NCBI GenBank assembly: GCA_020720565.1
Contig: DYOK01000088.1
Coordinates: 1-10,804 of the forward strand
DNA: 10,804 nucleotides
From: Acetofilamentum sp.
GTDB taxonomy: Bacteria > Bacteroidota > Bacteroidia > Bacteroidales > JAFGXI01
Direction of reading: 5' to 3'
Shown: piece after piece, positions 1 to 6,257 of the stretch
How positions within the stretch are numbered: position 1 is the first letter of the stretch
Layout of the letters: every line of letters begins with the position of its first letter
The notes under the pieces: generated by a model
Database searches by the model: none
Seen by the model: only the letters and a program-made list of their open reading frames with translations
What the model was told of the DNA's origin: nothing
Translations under genes and position numbers: made by a program

Positions 1-4
1 AATC

Positions 5-54
5 AACAAAAAAAGCTTGTGGGGTAGTCAACTAATACCACAAGCTTTTTTGTT
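5..54. terminator. Hairpin terminator downstream of ychF
   Basis: The arms 5-22 and 38-54 are complementary over about 17 bp with one bulged A, around the core AAGCTTGTGG / CCACAAGCTT, with a 15-base loop. The outer stem is an A-run on the left and a T-run on the right, so each strand reads a stem ending in six or seven T. It therefore looks bidirectional. It lies 21 bases beyond the ychF stop codon and would end ychF transcription leftward and possibly a gene entering from the left. A short alternative pairing (GGTA with TACC inside the loop) competes only weakly. Confidence 0.85.
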
Positions 55-75
55 GCTGTAAAATTATCTGAAAAT

Positions 76-1179
76 TTATACGTTGAATCTAAAGTGCATG
101 ATGTCACCATCTTGGACAATGTATTCCTTGCCTTCGACCGCCATTTTACCGGCTTCTTTCACCGATGCTTCTGACCCGTATTTGAGGAAATCGGCATATT
201 TTATTACCTCGGCACGAATAAAACCTCGCTCAAAATCACTGTGAATAATTCCTGCTGTTTGAGGTGCTGTCATACCTTGTTTGTAGGTCCAAGCTCTTAC
301 TTCTTTTACACCTGCGGTAAAATAGGTTTCTAACTTTAATAAGCGGTAGGCACTTTTAATTAATTTGGTTAATCCGCTTTCGCTAAGTCCCATCGCTTCG
401 AGAAACTCTTGACGTTCTTCATACGTTTCCAGTTCTGCTATTTCGGATTCGGTAGCTGCGGCGACTACAATAATTTCGGCATTTTCGTTGGCGATGGCTT
501 TTTTTACGGCCTCGACGTGGGCATTGCCGTTTGCTGCCGATGCTTCGTCGACATTACAAACATAAAGCACTGGCTTATTGGTGAGCAAAAACAACTCTTT
601 AGCAATTTGTTGTTCTTCTTCGTTTCTAAGTTCAACCGTTCTAGCCGACTCACCTCGTTGCAAAGCATCGCGGTATCTCGACATTAGATCGAAAGCTTTT
701 TGAGCATCTTTATCTTTTCCAGCAACAGCAAGTTTTTGAACTTTACCAATTCGGCTTTCGATGGTTTCTAAGTCTTTGAGCTGTAACTCTATATCGATGG
801 TTTCTTTGTCGCGAACTGGGTTTACGGTGGTGTCGACATGGGTAATGTTATCGTCGTCGAAGCAACGTAGCACGTGAATGATGGCATCGGTTTCGCGAAT
901 GTTTCCGAGAAATTTGTTGCCCAAACCTTCGTTATTGCTGGCACCCTTTACCAAACCTGCAATATCGACAATTTCGACTGTAGTGGGCTGAACCTTTTGT
1001 GGCTTAACAATTTTTTCGAGTTCAATCAGTCTTTCATCGGGCACTGTAATAATGCCTATGTTCGGCTCTATGGTGCAAAAAGGGAAGTTTGCGGCTTGAG
1101 CTTTTGCGTTGGTTAAACTATTAAAAAGTGTCGATTTTCCTACGTTCGGAAGGCCTACGATGCCACATTTTAGAGCCAT
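76..1179 (-). CDS. ychF: Redox-regulated ATPase YchF (Obg-family, TRAFAC class)
   Basis: This is a 367-residue protein of the YchF/OLA1 family, cytoplasmic and ribosome-associated. The family hydrolyses ATP rather than GTP and has been linked to translation and oxidative-stress responses. Seen in sequence: the P-loop GLPNVGKS at residues 9-16, the G3 motif DIAGLVKGA from residue 72, and NVDE at 209-212. NVDE is the family's NxxE form of G4, which replaces the GTP-selective NKxD. A coiled-coil insert follows G3, and the C-terminal TGS domain covers roughly residues 281-363. The length is normal. I chose the ATG at 1179, starting MALKCGIVGLPNVG, over an in-frame ATG at 1206. Family proteins begin here, and the upstream ATG overlaps a probable -7 promoter element. 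The gene is monocistronic, divergent from iorA, and followed by a hairpin terminator. Confidence 0.97.
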   Translation of the reverse strand: MALKCGIVGLPNVGKSTLFNSLTNAKAQAANFPFCTIEPNIGIITVPDERLIELEKIVKPQKVQPTTVEIVDIAGLVKGASNNEGLGNKFLGNIRETDAIIHVLRCFDDDNITHVDTTVNPVRDKETIDIELQLKDLETIESRIGKVQKLAVAGKDKDAQKAFDLMSRYRDALQRGESARTVELRNEEEQQIAKELFLLTNKPVLYVCNVDEASAANGNAHVEAVKKAIANENAEIIVVAAATESEIAELETYEERQEFLEAMGLSESGLTKLIKSAYRLLKLETYFTAGVKEVRAWTYKQGMTAPQTAGIIHSDFERGFIRAEVIKYADFLKYGSEASVKEAGKMAVEGKEYIVQDGDIMHFRFNV

Positions 1180-1203
1180 TTGGTCAAAATTTAAATTAGT
1201 TTG

Positions 1204-1211
1204 CAAAAATA
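1204..1211 (-). promoter_or_regulatory. -7 promoter element of ychF
   Basis: On the minus strand this reads TATTTTTG, an exact match to the Bacteroidota -7 consensus TAnnTTTG, followed by CAA. It lies 24 bases upstream of the chosen ychF start, giving a leader of about 17-20 nt. No TTG is seen at the usual 17-23 base distance upstream, so only the -7 half is supported. One such 8-mer is expected by chance in several hundred bases of AT-rich DNA, so the position next to the gene is the main argument. Confidence 0.45.
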
Positions 1212-1648
1212 GTGTTTTTATTTCAAATGCTTAACACACTATTAAACTGGTTAATTCTTATTTTATGGTGCTTTAAAAATACTTTGTGCAACAGCTATAC
1301 CACAAAATACACAAAGTGCAGCATTGAGCCTGCTTGCACTGAGCCTGTCGAAGTGGGAAATGCAATTATTACTTGAATGCGCCAGTTTTAAAACTTGTCA
1401 ATTGTAAATTTGGTTTATCAGGCGATTTTAACCTTACAACTCTTAAAATTAATGGAATAAAAAGAATTAAGCGATCTATGCTTATAGATTTTTTTAATAA
1501 TAAAGTATGGTCGTGTCGTTTTTTGTAAAGTGCAAGAAATCAGATTATTAATATTCTTTTAACATTGAATTTTGTACAAAAAGATAATTTGAGACTAAAT
1601 AAAGATTCTAAATGGTAAAGCTCATAGTTTCGATATTGGTTTTTTTGT
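1212..1648. other. AT-rich spacer between ychF and the iorA leader, no gene seen
   Basis: No coding frame of plausible length or family similarity is seen on either strand; the longest ATG frames I found here are about 15 codons. Visible structure is an 8-bp inverted repeat ACTTTGTG (1281-1288) / CACAAAGT (1310-1317) with a 21-base loop, immediately followed by a REP-like repeat. Beyond that the DNA is A/T-rich with homopolymer runs. An isolated TAAATTTG at 1405-1412 matches the -7 consensus but has no gene behind it. Confidence 0.6.
1325..1357. repeat. REP-like intergenic repeat
   Basis: The segment contains CACTGAGCCTGTCGAAGTG at 1337-1355, with CACT/AGTG ends that pair, preceded by a partial direct copy TGAGCCTG at 1325-1332 (repeated at 1340-1347). 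It is visibly more GC-rich than the spacer around it. From memory, the core CTTCGACAGGCTCAGTG recurs in intergenic DNA of many bacteria, including Bacteroidota, as a REP-type palindromic repeat. No transposase is nearby. Only one copy is in this window, so calling it a repeat family rests on recall. Confidence 0.5.
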
Positions 1649-1656
1649 TATCTTTG
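1649..1656 (+). promoter_or_regulatory. Candidate -7 promoter element for a short leader transcript or iorA
   Basis: TATCTTTG is an exact match to TAnnTTTG. It is the only plus-strand match in the 270 bases before iorA and would start transcription at about 1660-1664. No TTG lies 17-23 bases upstream, so the -33 half is missing. If used for iorA it gives a leader of roughly 265 nt containing the hairpin at 1775-1803; otherwise it may drive a separate short RNA. Confidence 0.35.
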
Positions 1657-1661
1657 AACAC

Positions 1662-1757
1662 ATGTATATGTTTCGTAAAAATAACCTTTTAACCATTATT
1701 TACTACTTCTCAGTAGCGATATCGGTTGGCTATTCAAAGCGATTTGGAGGCTTGTAA
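1662..1757 (+). CDS. Possible 31-residue leader peptide or small membrane peptide
   Basis: This is an ATG-to-TAA frame of 31 codons, with a second in-frame ATG at 1668. I do not recognise it. It has a basic start (RKNN), a hydrophobic middle (LLTIIYYFSVAISVGY) and a basic SKR before the end. Seven of 31 residues are aromatic (Tyr 2, 14, 15, 24; Phe 4, 16, 28). It begins only a few bases after a candidate -7 element, so translation from the first ATG would be nearly leaderless. It ends 18 bases before a terminator-like hairpin and 170 bases before iorA. That layout resembles an attenuation leader or a stand-alone small gene. A frame this short can occur by chance, so the call is tentative. Confidence 0.28.
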   Translation: MYMFRKNNLLTIIYYFSVAISVGYSKRFGGL

Positions 1758-1774
1758 TTTGTTTCGCATCATAC

Positions 1775-1803
1775 ATTCTGTTTTTTTCTAAACAGAATTT
1801 TTT
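1775..1803 (+). terminator. Terminator-like hairpin in the iorA upstream region
   Basis: ATTCTGTTT (1775-1783) pairs perfectly with AAACAGAAT (1790-1798) across a 6-base loop, and a T-run to 1803 follows directly. This is the shape of an intrinsic terminator on the plus strand, though the stem is AT-rich and only moderately stable. It sits 123 bases before the iorA start. It could end a short transcript begun near 1660, or act as a conditional stop in the iorA leader. I found no convincing competing antiterminator pairing. Confidence 0.5.
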
Positions 1804-1926
1804 ATTGATACATCAAGATGAGCTTTAAAAAGACGTTTTGTGATCAAAAAAAAAACTTAATCAAAAGTAAATTCATACTACAAATAACCACTAGCTCACC
1901 GAGCCAGTTATATAAAACACAAAAAA

Positions 1927-3549
1927 ATGGGTAAATTATTGATGTTAGGCGACGAAGCCATAGCACAAGCAGGATTAGATGCCGGAATTTCGGGTATGTA
2001 TGCCTATCCGGGAACGCCATCTACAGAAATAATGGAATATATTCAGCATTCCAAGCAAGCAAAAGAAAATAAAGTACACGCCAAATGGTCTACCAACGAA
2101 AAAACTTCGATGGAATCTGCTTTGGGGATGTCGTATGCCGGTAAACGTGCGCTTTGTGCCATGAAGCACGTGGGATTAAACGTGGCGGCCGATGCGTTTA
2201 TCAATGCTGCTATTACCGGTGTCAATGGGGGATTGATTGTCATTTCTGCTGACGATCCTTCGATGCACTCATCACAAAATGAACAAGATAATCGGTTTTA
2301 TGGGAAATTTGCTCAAATTCCAATTTTAGAACCAACCAACCAACAAGAAGCCTACGATATGATTCACTATGGCTTCGAATTATCGGAAGAATTTAAAGTG
2401 CCAGTTTTGATGCGTATCACCACACGATTGGCACATTCGAGAGCAGGCATCGAAACACGTTCGCCTAGACCACAAAATCAATTGGTCTTACCAAAAGATC
2501 CCATGCAGTTTATCTTATTACCTTCGATTGCTAGAAAGAATTACCGTACTTTATTGGGTAATTTTAGAAGTTTTGTCGATGCGTCTGAAGAGAGCGATTT
2601 TAATCAATTTATTGATGGACCCGATAAAAGTTTAGGAATTATCACTTGTGGTATTGCATATAATTATTTGGTTGAAAATTACGAAGATCAAAACGTTCCC
2701 TATCCAGTTTTAAAAGTGGGACAGTACCCTTTGCCTAGAAAACTTATCGAAAAAATGATGAACACTTGTAAAGAAGTGTTGGTTATCGAAGATGGTTATC
2801 CTATGGTAGAGGAAATGTTAAAAGGTTATCTCGGAAAAGAAAACATTAGAGGTCGACTCGATGGTTCTTTACCTCGCGATGGCGAATTGAATCCCAATTT
2901 GGTTTTAGCCGCCATTAAAAAAGAAAAATTCGAAATCGAACCGATACCATCTACAGTAGCCAATCGATTGCCTGCTATGTGCAAAGGTTGTGGCCATATC
3001 GATGCGTATTTGGCACTTAACGAAGCACTACTCGAGCACGGCAAAGGGCGAGTGTTCGCCGATATAGGATGCTATACTTTAGGTGCATACGAACCTTATC
3101 AAGCCATTAGTACTTGTGTCGATATGGGCGCTTCGATCACCATGGCAAAAGGTGCTGCCGATGCTGGTTTAGTACCTGCTGTAGCCGTTATTGGCGATTC
3201 AACATTTACACACTCTGGCATCACTGGTTTAATCGATGCCGTTATTGGAAAGAGTCCTATTACCATTGTAATTTCGGACAATTACACCACAGGAATGACC
3301 GGTGGACAAGATTCAGCTGCTCTTGGTCGTATTGAACAAATTTGCGAAGGTGTTGGCGTCGATCCTGCACACATTAAAATTTTCCATCCAACACCAGCCC
3401 ATCACGACGAAATGGTCGCTTTGTTAAAAGAAGAATTGGCTTACGATGGCGTTTCGGTGATCATTCCTCGACGTCAATGTGTTCAGACTATGAAAGACAA
3501 GGATCTTGCTATTAAGGTTAAAGAATTAGGCTTAAATAATAGAAAATAA
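1927..3549 (+). CDS. iorA: Indolepyruvate ferredoxin oxidoreductase, alpha (TPP-binding) subunit, short form
   Basis: With IorB, this cytoplasmic enzyme oxidatively decarboxylates aryl-pyruvates (indolepyruvate, phenylpyruvate) to acyl-CoA, reducing ferredoxin; it can run in reverse in some anaerobes. Seen: the N-terminal pyrimidine-binding part with YPGTPSTEI at residues 27-35; the C-terminal TPP domain with MCKGCGH at 351-357, DIGCYTLG at 379-386, TCVDMGASI from 397, and GDSTF at 423-427 leading to DNYTTGMTGG at 451-460. C352, C355 and further cysteines (C382, C398 or C518) are the likely ligands of the inner iron-sulfur cluster. At 540 residues it stops after RRQC. It has no C-terminal ferredoxin domain with CxxCxxCxxxCP repeats, which longer archaeal IorA proteins carry. 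The start follows an A-rich stretch typical of the phylum. The exact 2-oxoacid substrate is inferred. Confidence 0.9.
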   Translation: MGKLLMLGDEAIAQAGLDAGISGMYAYPGTPSTEIMEYIQHSKQAKENKVHAKWSTNEKTSMESALGMSYAGKRALCAMKHVGLNVAADAFINAAITGVNGGLIVISADDPSMHSSQNEQDNRFYGKFAQIPILEPTNQQEAYDMIHYGFELSEEFKVPVLMRITTRLAHSRAGIETRSPRPQNQLVLPKDPMQFILLPSIARKNYRTLLGNFRSFVDASEESDFNQFIDGPDKSLGIITCGIAYNYLVENYEDQNVPYPVLKVGQYPLPRKLIEKMMNTCKEVLVIEDGYPMVEEMLKGYLGKENIRGRLDGSLPRDGELNPNLVLAAIKKEKFEIEPIPSTVANRLPAMCKGCGHIDAYLALNEALLEHGKGRVFADIGCYTLGAYEPYQAISTCVDMGASITMAKGAADAGLVPAVAVIGDSTFTHSGITGLIDAVIGKSPITIVISDNYTTGMTGGQDSAALGRIEQICEGVGVDPAHIKIFHPTPAHHDEMVALLKEELAYDGVSVIIPRRQCVQTMKDKDLAIKVKELGLNNRK

Positions 3550-3751
3550 GGTCTTCGACTTATTTATTGGTTTGGTAACTGACATTTTATCAGGTGTTTA
3601 GGTAAATAAAGTACCACATTATATTATTCAAAGTACTTAAGTAAGTGCTTCGTTATCAAAGAATTGAAAGGTAAATAGAATTTAATTGTAATTTAGGAAT
3701 CAATTTTCGTTTTTAAAAATATTCGAAATTGACCGATTAATAAAAATAAAC
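3550..3751 (+). other. Long iorA-iorB gap with a hairpin
   Basis: No coding frame is seen, and no cysteine-rich remnant of a lost ferredoxin domain. AAGTACTT (3631-3638) pairs with AAGTGCTT (3643-3650) over a 4-base loop, with one G-U pair. No T-run follows, so it is an mRNA stem rather than a terminator. TTATCAGGTGTT at 3587-3598 recurs at 3770-3781 inside the start of iorB. No TAnnTTTG element is present on the plus strand, so co-transcription with iorA is the simplest reading. Confidence 0.5.
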
Positions 3752-4345
3752 ATGAAATCAGATATTATATTATCAGGTGTTGGTGGACAAGGTATTATTT
3801 CGATTGCAGCCGCAATTGGAGAGGCCGCTTTAATCAACGATTTACATATGAAGCAAGCCGAAGTTCACGGGATGAGTCAACGGGGTGGAGCCGTTCAATC
3901 TACTTTAAGGGTTTCGTCGAAACCAATTGCCTCTGACTTAATCGCTTATGGCGCTGCTGACATGATTTTGTCAGTTGAACCTATGGAGTCGTTAAGATAT
4001 TTAAATTATTTAAAACCAGAAGGTTGGCTTATAACCAATGCCGTTCCATTTGTCAATATAGACGATTATCCCAATATCGAAACGATTTACGCAGAAATTC
4101 GAAAAATTAAAAATCATGTGATTATCGATGCCGACGAAATTGCGGGTAAAGTAGCCACTAAACGGGCGTCGAACATGGTCATGTTGGGTGCAGCTACGCT
4201 TTTTATCGATATTCCGTTGGAAAGTGTGAAAGAAGGTATTCGTCAGATTTTTGGAAAAAAAGGAGAGGCGATGACTCAAAGCAATATCGATGCGATGTTA
4301 GCTGGACGCGAAGCTGCTGAGTTATACATGAAACAAAATAGATAA
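3752..4345 (+). CDS. iorB: Indolepyruvate ferredoxin oxidoreductase, beta (gamma-POR domain) subunit
   Basis: This 197-residue subunit consists of one pyruvate/2-oxoacid oxidoreductase gamma domain, which holds the CoA-side half of the active site next to the TPP of IorA. Seen: the glycine loop GVGGQG at residues 9-14, the family motif EVHGMSQRGG at 37-46, and SNMVMLGA at 140-147. The length matches the usual 190-200 residues. It follows iorA on the same strand after 202 bases, which is long for a two-subunit enzyme whose genes are normally almost touching. It is preceded by an A-rich start region and followed by a hairpin terminator. No phenylacetate-CoA ligase gene, a common partner of iorAB in this phylum, is present in the window. 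Confidence 0.93.
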   Translation: MKSDIILSGVGGQGIISIAAAIGEAALINDLHMKQAEVHGMSQRGGAVQSTLRVSSKPIASDLIAYGAADMILSVEPMESLRYLNYLKPEGWLITNAVPFVNIDDYPNIETIYAEIRKIKNHVIIDADEIAGKVATKRASNMVMLGAATLFIDIPLESVKEGIRQIFGKKGEAMTQSNIDAMLAGREAAELYMKQNR

Positions 4346-4374
4346 TTCAAATCATCGAATTATAAGGCTTAATG

Positions 4375-4405
4375 AAAGCTAGTCAAAATTTGACTGGCTT
4401 TTTTT
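4375..4405 (+). terminator. Hairpin terminator after iorB
   Basis: AAAGCTAGTCAAA (4375-4387) pairs with TTTGACTGGCTTT (4389-4401) over 13 bp with one G-U pair, followed by T to 4405. The single-base loop opens to a few bases in practice. It lies 29 bases past the iorB stop. Its T-run overlaps the stop codon of the convergent apbE (4404-4406). Read on the minus strand it has only a short T tract, so it mainly serves iorAB. Confidence 0.85.
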
Positions 4406-5405
4406 ATGGTTTCGAAACGAGTTCTTTAAAGGAATCGCTCATCCAAATGCTGTACGAATTGGTATCTTTCGAGCTGATAATGTAAGCCGACAATTCAGGA
4501 TGGCTTTTTAAAAACATTTGCGTCGATTCTAATCCCATCACCATAAACACAGTAGAGTAGGCGTCGGCCGACATACAGTCGTCTGCATACACAGTTACGC
4601 TTAAAATTTGATGCTCAGAAGGATAGCCAGTATGTGGATTGATGACATGGGCATATTTCTTTCCATCACGATAGTAGAATTTTCTATAATTACCCGAAGT
4701 GGAAATTGCACCACTATCAATCGAAACGATTTCTTGTATTTCGCCAGTAGCATTATATTCGCCTTCGATAGGTTTGTCGATACCAACCGTCCATTTTTTT
4801 CCTTTAGAATTAATTCCCTTTGAGCGAATTTCTCCGCCAATTTCTACCAGATAGTTTTCGATGCCTTTTTTTTCTAAAAGATTTGCCACCACGTCCACAC
4901 CATAGCCTTCGGCTGCCGAACTCGGGTCTATTTCGATGTCGGGTCTGTCTTTGATGATTTTTCCATCTACAATTTTAATTTTTTGATAACCTATCCTGGG
5001 CAGAAGATTTAATATTTGAACACTATCGGGGAATTGTTTTCCTTTAAAACCAAAACCCCAAGCGTTGACAAGTGGACCTACCGAAATATCGAACATGCCT
5101 TTGGTTTCTGCCGAGATTTCTTGACTTCGTTTAAAAACTACTACAAAATGAGTGTCGAGCTCAACTGAAATATTTTTGTTTATTAACGATACTACAGAGG
5201 TCGAATCGTATGTCGAAAGTGAATGATTCACTTCGTCTAAGGCCGATTGAATCTCGGCTTGTATGTCGTGGTCAAATTTGTATTGAATATGGTATTCGGT
5301 CCCGAAAATAAACCCTTGATTAAATTGATAGGTATCGTTTTGGCAAGAGATGGTGCTTACCAAAGTGGATAGTAGACCTAAAAAGAGATAATAAATTCGT
5401 GGCAT
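4404..5405 (-). CDS. apbE: FAD:protein FMN transferase (ApbE family lipoprotein)
   Basis: ApbE uses FAD to attach FMN covalently to a threonine in periplasmic redox subunits such as NqrB, NqrC or RnfG, and needs Mg2+. The 333-residue protein starts with a hydrophobic signal ending TIS-C, with Cys21 as the likely lipidated residue; the lipobox is loose, as is common in Bacteroidota. Family motifs in order: FDISVGPLVNAWGFG at 105-119, IDPSSAAEGYGVD at 159-171, NYLVEIGGEIRSKG at 184-197, ISTSGNYRKF at 234-243, HVINPHTGYP at 253-262, and the metal-site stretch MSADAYSTVF at 278-287. The layout follows the E. coli type closely. It is convergent with iorB and separated from psd by 177 bases, so it probably has its own promoter. 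No nqr or rnf gene is in view, so its target is unknown. Confidence 0.95.
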   Translation of the reverse strand: MPRIYYLFLGLLSTLVSTISCQNDTYQFNQGFIFGTEYHIQYKFDHDIQAEIQSALDEVNHSLSTYDSTSVVSLINKNISVELDTHFVVVFKRSQEISAETKGMFDISVGPLVNAWGFGFKGKQFPDSVQILNLLPRIGYQKIKIVDGKIIKDRPDIEIDPSSAAEGYGVDVVANLLEKKGIENYLVEIGGEIRSKGINSKGKKWTVGIDKPIEGEYNATGEIQEIVSIDSGAISTSGNYRKFYYRDGKKYAHVINPHTGYPSEHQILSVTVYADDCMSADAYSTVFMVMGLESTQMFLKSHPELSAYIISSKDTNSYSIWMSDSFKELVSKP

Positions 5406-5440
5406 GTAGGGAGATAATTAGATGATTCAGTTACAGAATA

Positions 5441-5466
5441 ATAACTATTAAAATACGAGTAGTTAT
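5441..5466. repeat. Inverted repeat in the apbE leader
   Basis: ATAACTA (5441-5447) and TAGTTAT (5460-5466) are perfect 7-bp inverted arms around a 12-base centre. They sit between the candidate apbE -7 element and the start codon, where an operator or mRNA stem would act. Seven AT-rich base pairs can arise by chance. Confidence 0.25.
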
Positions 5467-5482
5467 CAATATGAAATTAATA

Positions 5483-5490
5483 CAAATGTA
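5483..5490 (-). promoter_or_regulatory. Candidate -7 promoter element of apbE
   Basis: On the minus strand this reads TACATTTG, matching TAnnTTTG, and lies 77 bases before the apbE start. It is the only match in the psd-apbE spacer on this strand. No TTG is found at the normal upstream distance, so support is limited to this half-site and its location. Confidence 0.3.
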
Positions 5491-5530
5491 ATTCGAAGCA
5501 AAACGCATTTTAATAGATATTCGAGAATAA

Positions 5531-5551
5531 TATTAATGAATGGCATTAATA
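5531..5551 (-). terminator. Weak hairpin downstream of psd
   Basis: TATTAATG (5531-5538) and CATTAATA (5544-5551) form a perfect 8-bp AT-rich hairpin with a 5-base loop, 31 bases after the psd stop. On the minus strand it is followed by TTATTC, a poor T-tract. It may be a weak terminator ending the ftsH-psd transcript or simply an inverted repeat. Confidence 0.3.
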
Positions 5552-5582
5552 AAATCTATACGTGTGAATAGCGTTGTTCAGC

Positions 5583-6239
5583 TTAGCTCATTGTCGCTAA
5601 TACGGTCAATAAGCCTTGAACCTTGTCGTTTAATTTGAGGTCTGTTTTTGCGGTGAGAGGCAAAATAACGTCAACTCGAGAACCAAATTTAATGAATCCA
5701 TAATTTTCGCCTTGTGTTGCTTTATCGCCTATTTGACTATAACATACGATGCGTCTAGCTACTGTTCCTGCTATTTGCCGAAACAACACTTCTTGTCCTT
5801 TGATATTTTCAACGACCACAGTGGTACGTTCATTTTCTGTCGACGATTTAGGATGGCTGGCTACCATGTGTTTACCAGCGTGGTATTTTACATATTTTAC
5901 TACACCACTTAATGGATACCAATTGGCATGGACATTTAAAGGGGACATAAAAATCGAAATCTGAAGACGTTTGTCGTTAAAATATTCAGTTTCTAAAATC
6001 TCTTCCACCACCACAATGGTTCCATCGGCAGGGCAAAGAATATGATTTTCCGATATAACAGGTTCCCGACTCGGGATTCGGAAAAAACTAATCACAAAAA
6101 ACCAAAATAACAGCATTAAAGCTGAAATGACATGTGCAACAATGTTAATGTTAATGAATTTATAAGCAAGAATACTTGCTGTTAAAGCAAAAACAAATGA
6201 AACAATTATGCTATTTCGGCCTTCTTTGTGAATGGTCAT
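5583..6239 (-). CDS. psd: Phosphatidylserine decarboxylase proenzyme, short form
   Basis: Converts phosphatidylserine to phosphatidylethanolamine, the usual main phospholipid of the phylum, at the inner membrane. It is a 218-residue protein of the short Psd type. Two membrane segments lie at about residues 10-30 and 33-53. They are followed by PADG at 70-73, NVHANW at 102-107, the conserved STENERT region around 133-139, and GFIKFGSRVDVILP at 181-194. By family rules the chain cuts itself between Gly186 and Ser187, and Ser187 becomes the pyruvoyl cofactor; the FGS site is intact. It is the last gene of the block, 18 bases after cdsA, so the two are almost certainly translated from one message. 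The preceding pathway enzyme, phosphatidylserine synthase, is not in the window. Confidence 0.95.
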   Translation of the reverse strand: MTIHKEGRNSIIVSFVFALTASILAYKFININIVAHVISALMLLFWFFVISFFRIPSREPVISENHILCPADGTIVVVEEILETEYFNDKRLQISIFMSPLNVHANWYPLSGVVKYVKYHAGKHMVASHPKSSTENERTTVVVENIKGQEVLFRQIAGTVARRIVCYSQIGDKATQGENYGFIKFGSRVDVILPLTAKTDLKLNDKVQGLLTVLATMS

Positions 6240-6257
6240 AGTGATAGAATTTGGACG

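Noticed and set aside
1180..1206. A nine-residue N-terminal extension of YchF from the ATG at 1206
   Set aside because: The family begins directly before the P-loop strand (MALKCGIVG), and the upstream ATG overlaps the -7 element at 1204-1211, so the transcript probably starts downstream of it.
1405..1412. TAAATTTG as a promoter
   Set aside because: About one chance match is expected in this length of AT-rich DNA; it has no -33 partner and no gene close behind it.
1207..1926. tRNA or rRNA genes in the long spacer
   Set aside because: No cloverleaf, T-loop GTTCRA with matching acceptor arms, or rRNA-like GC-rich conserved stretch is visible; the DNA is too AT-rich for structural RNA genes of these kinds.
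3550..3751. Frameshifted remnant of an IorA ferredoxin domain
   Set aside because: No frame here encodes CxxC-type clusters or continues the IorA sequence; the gap is non-coding.
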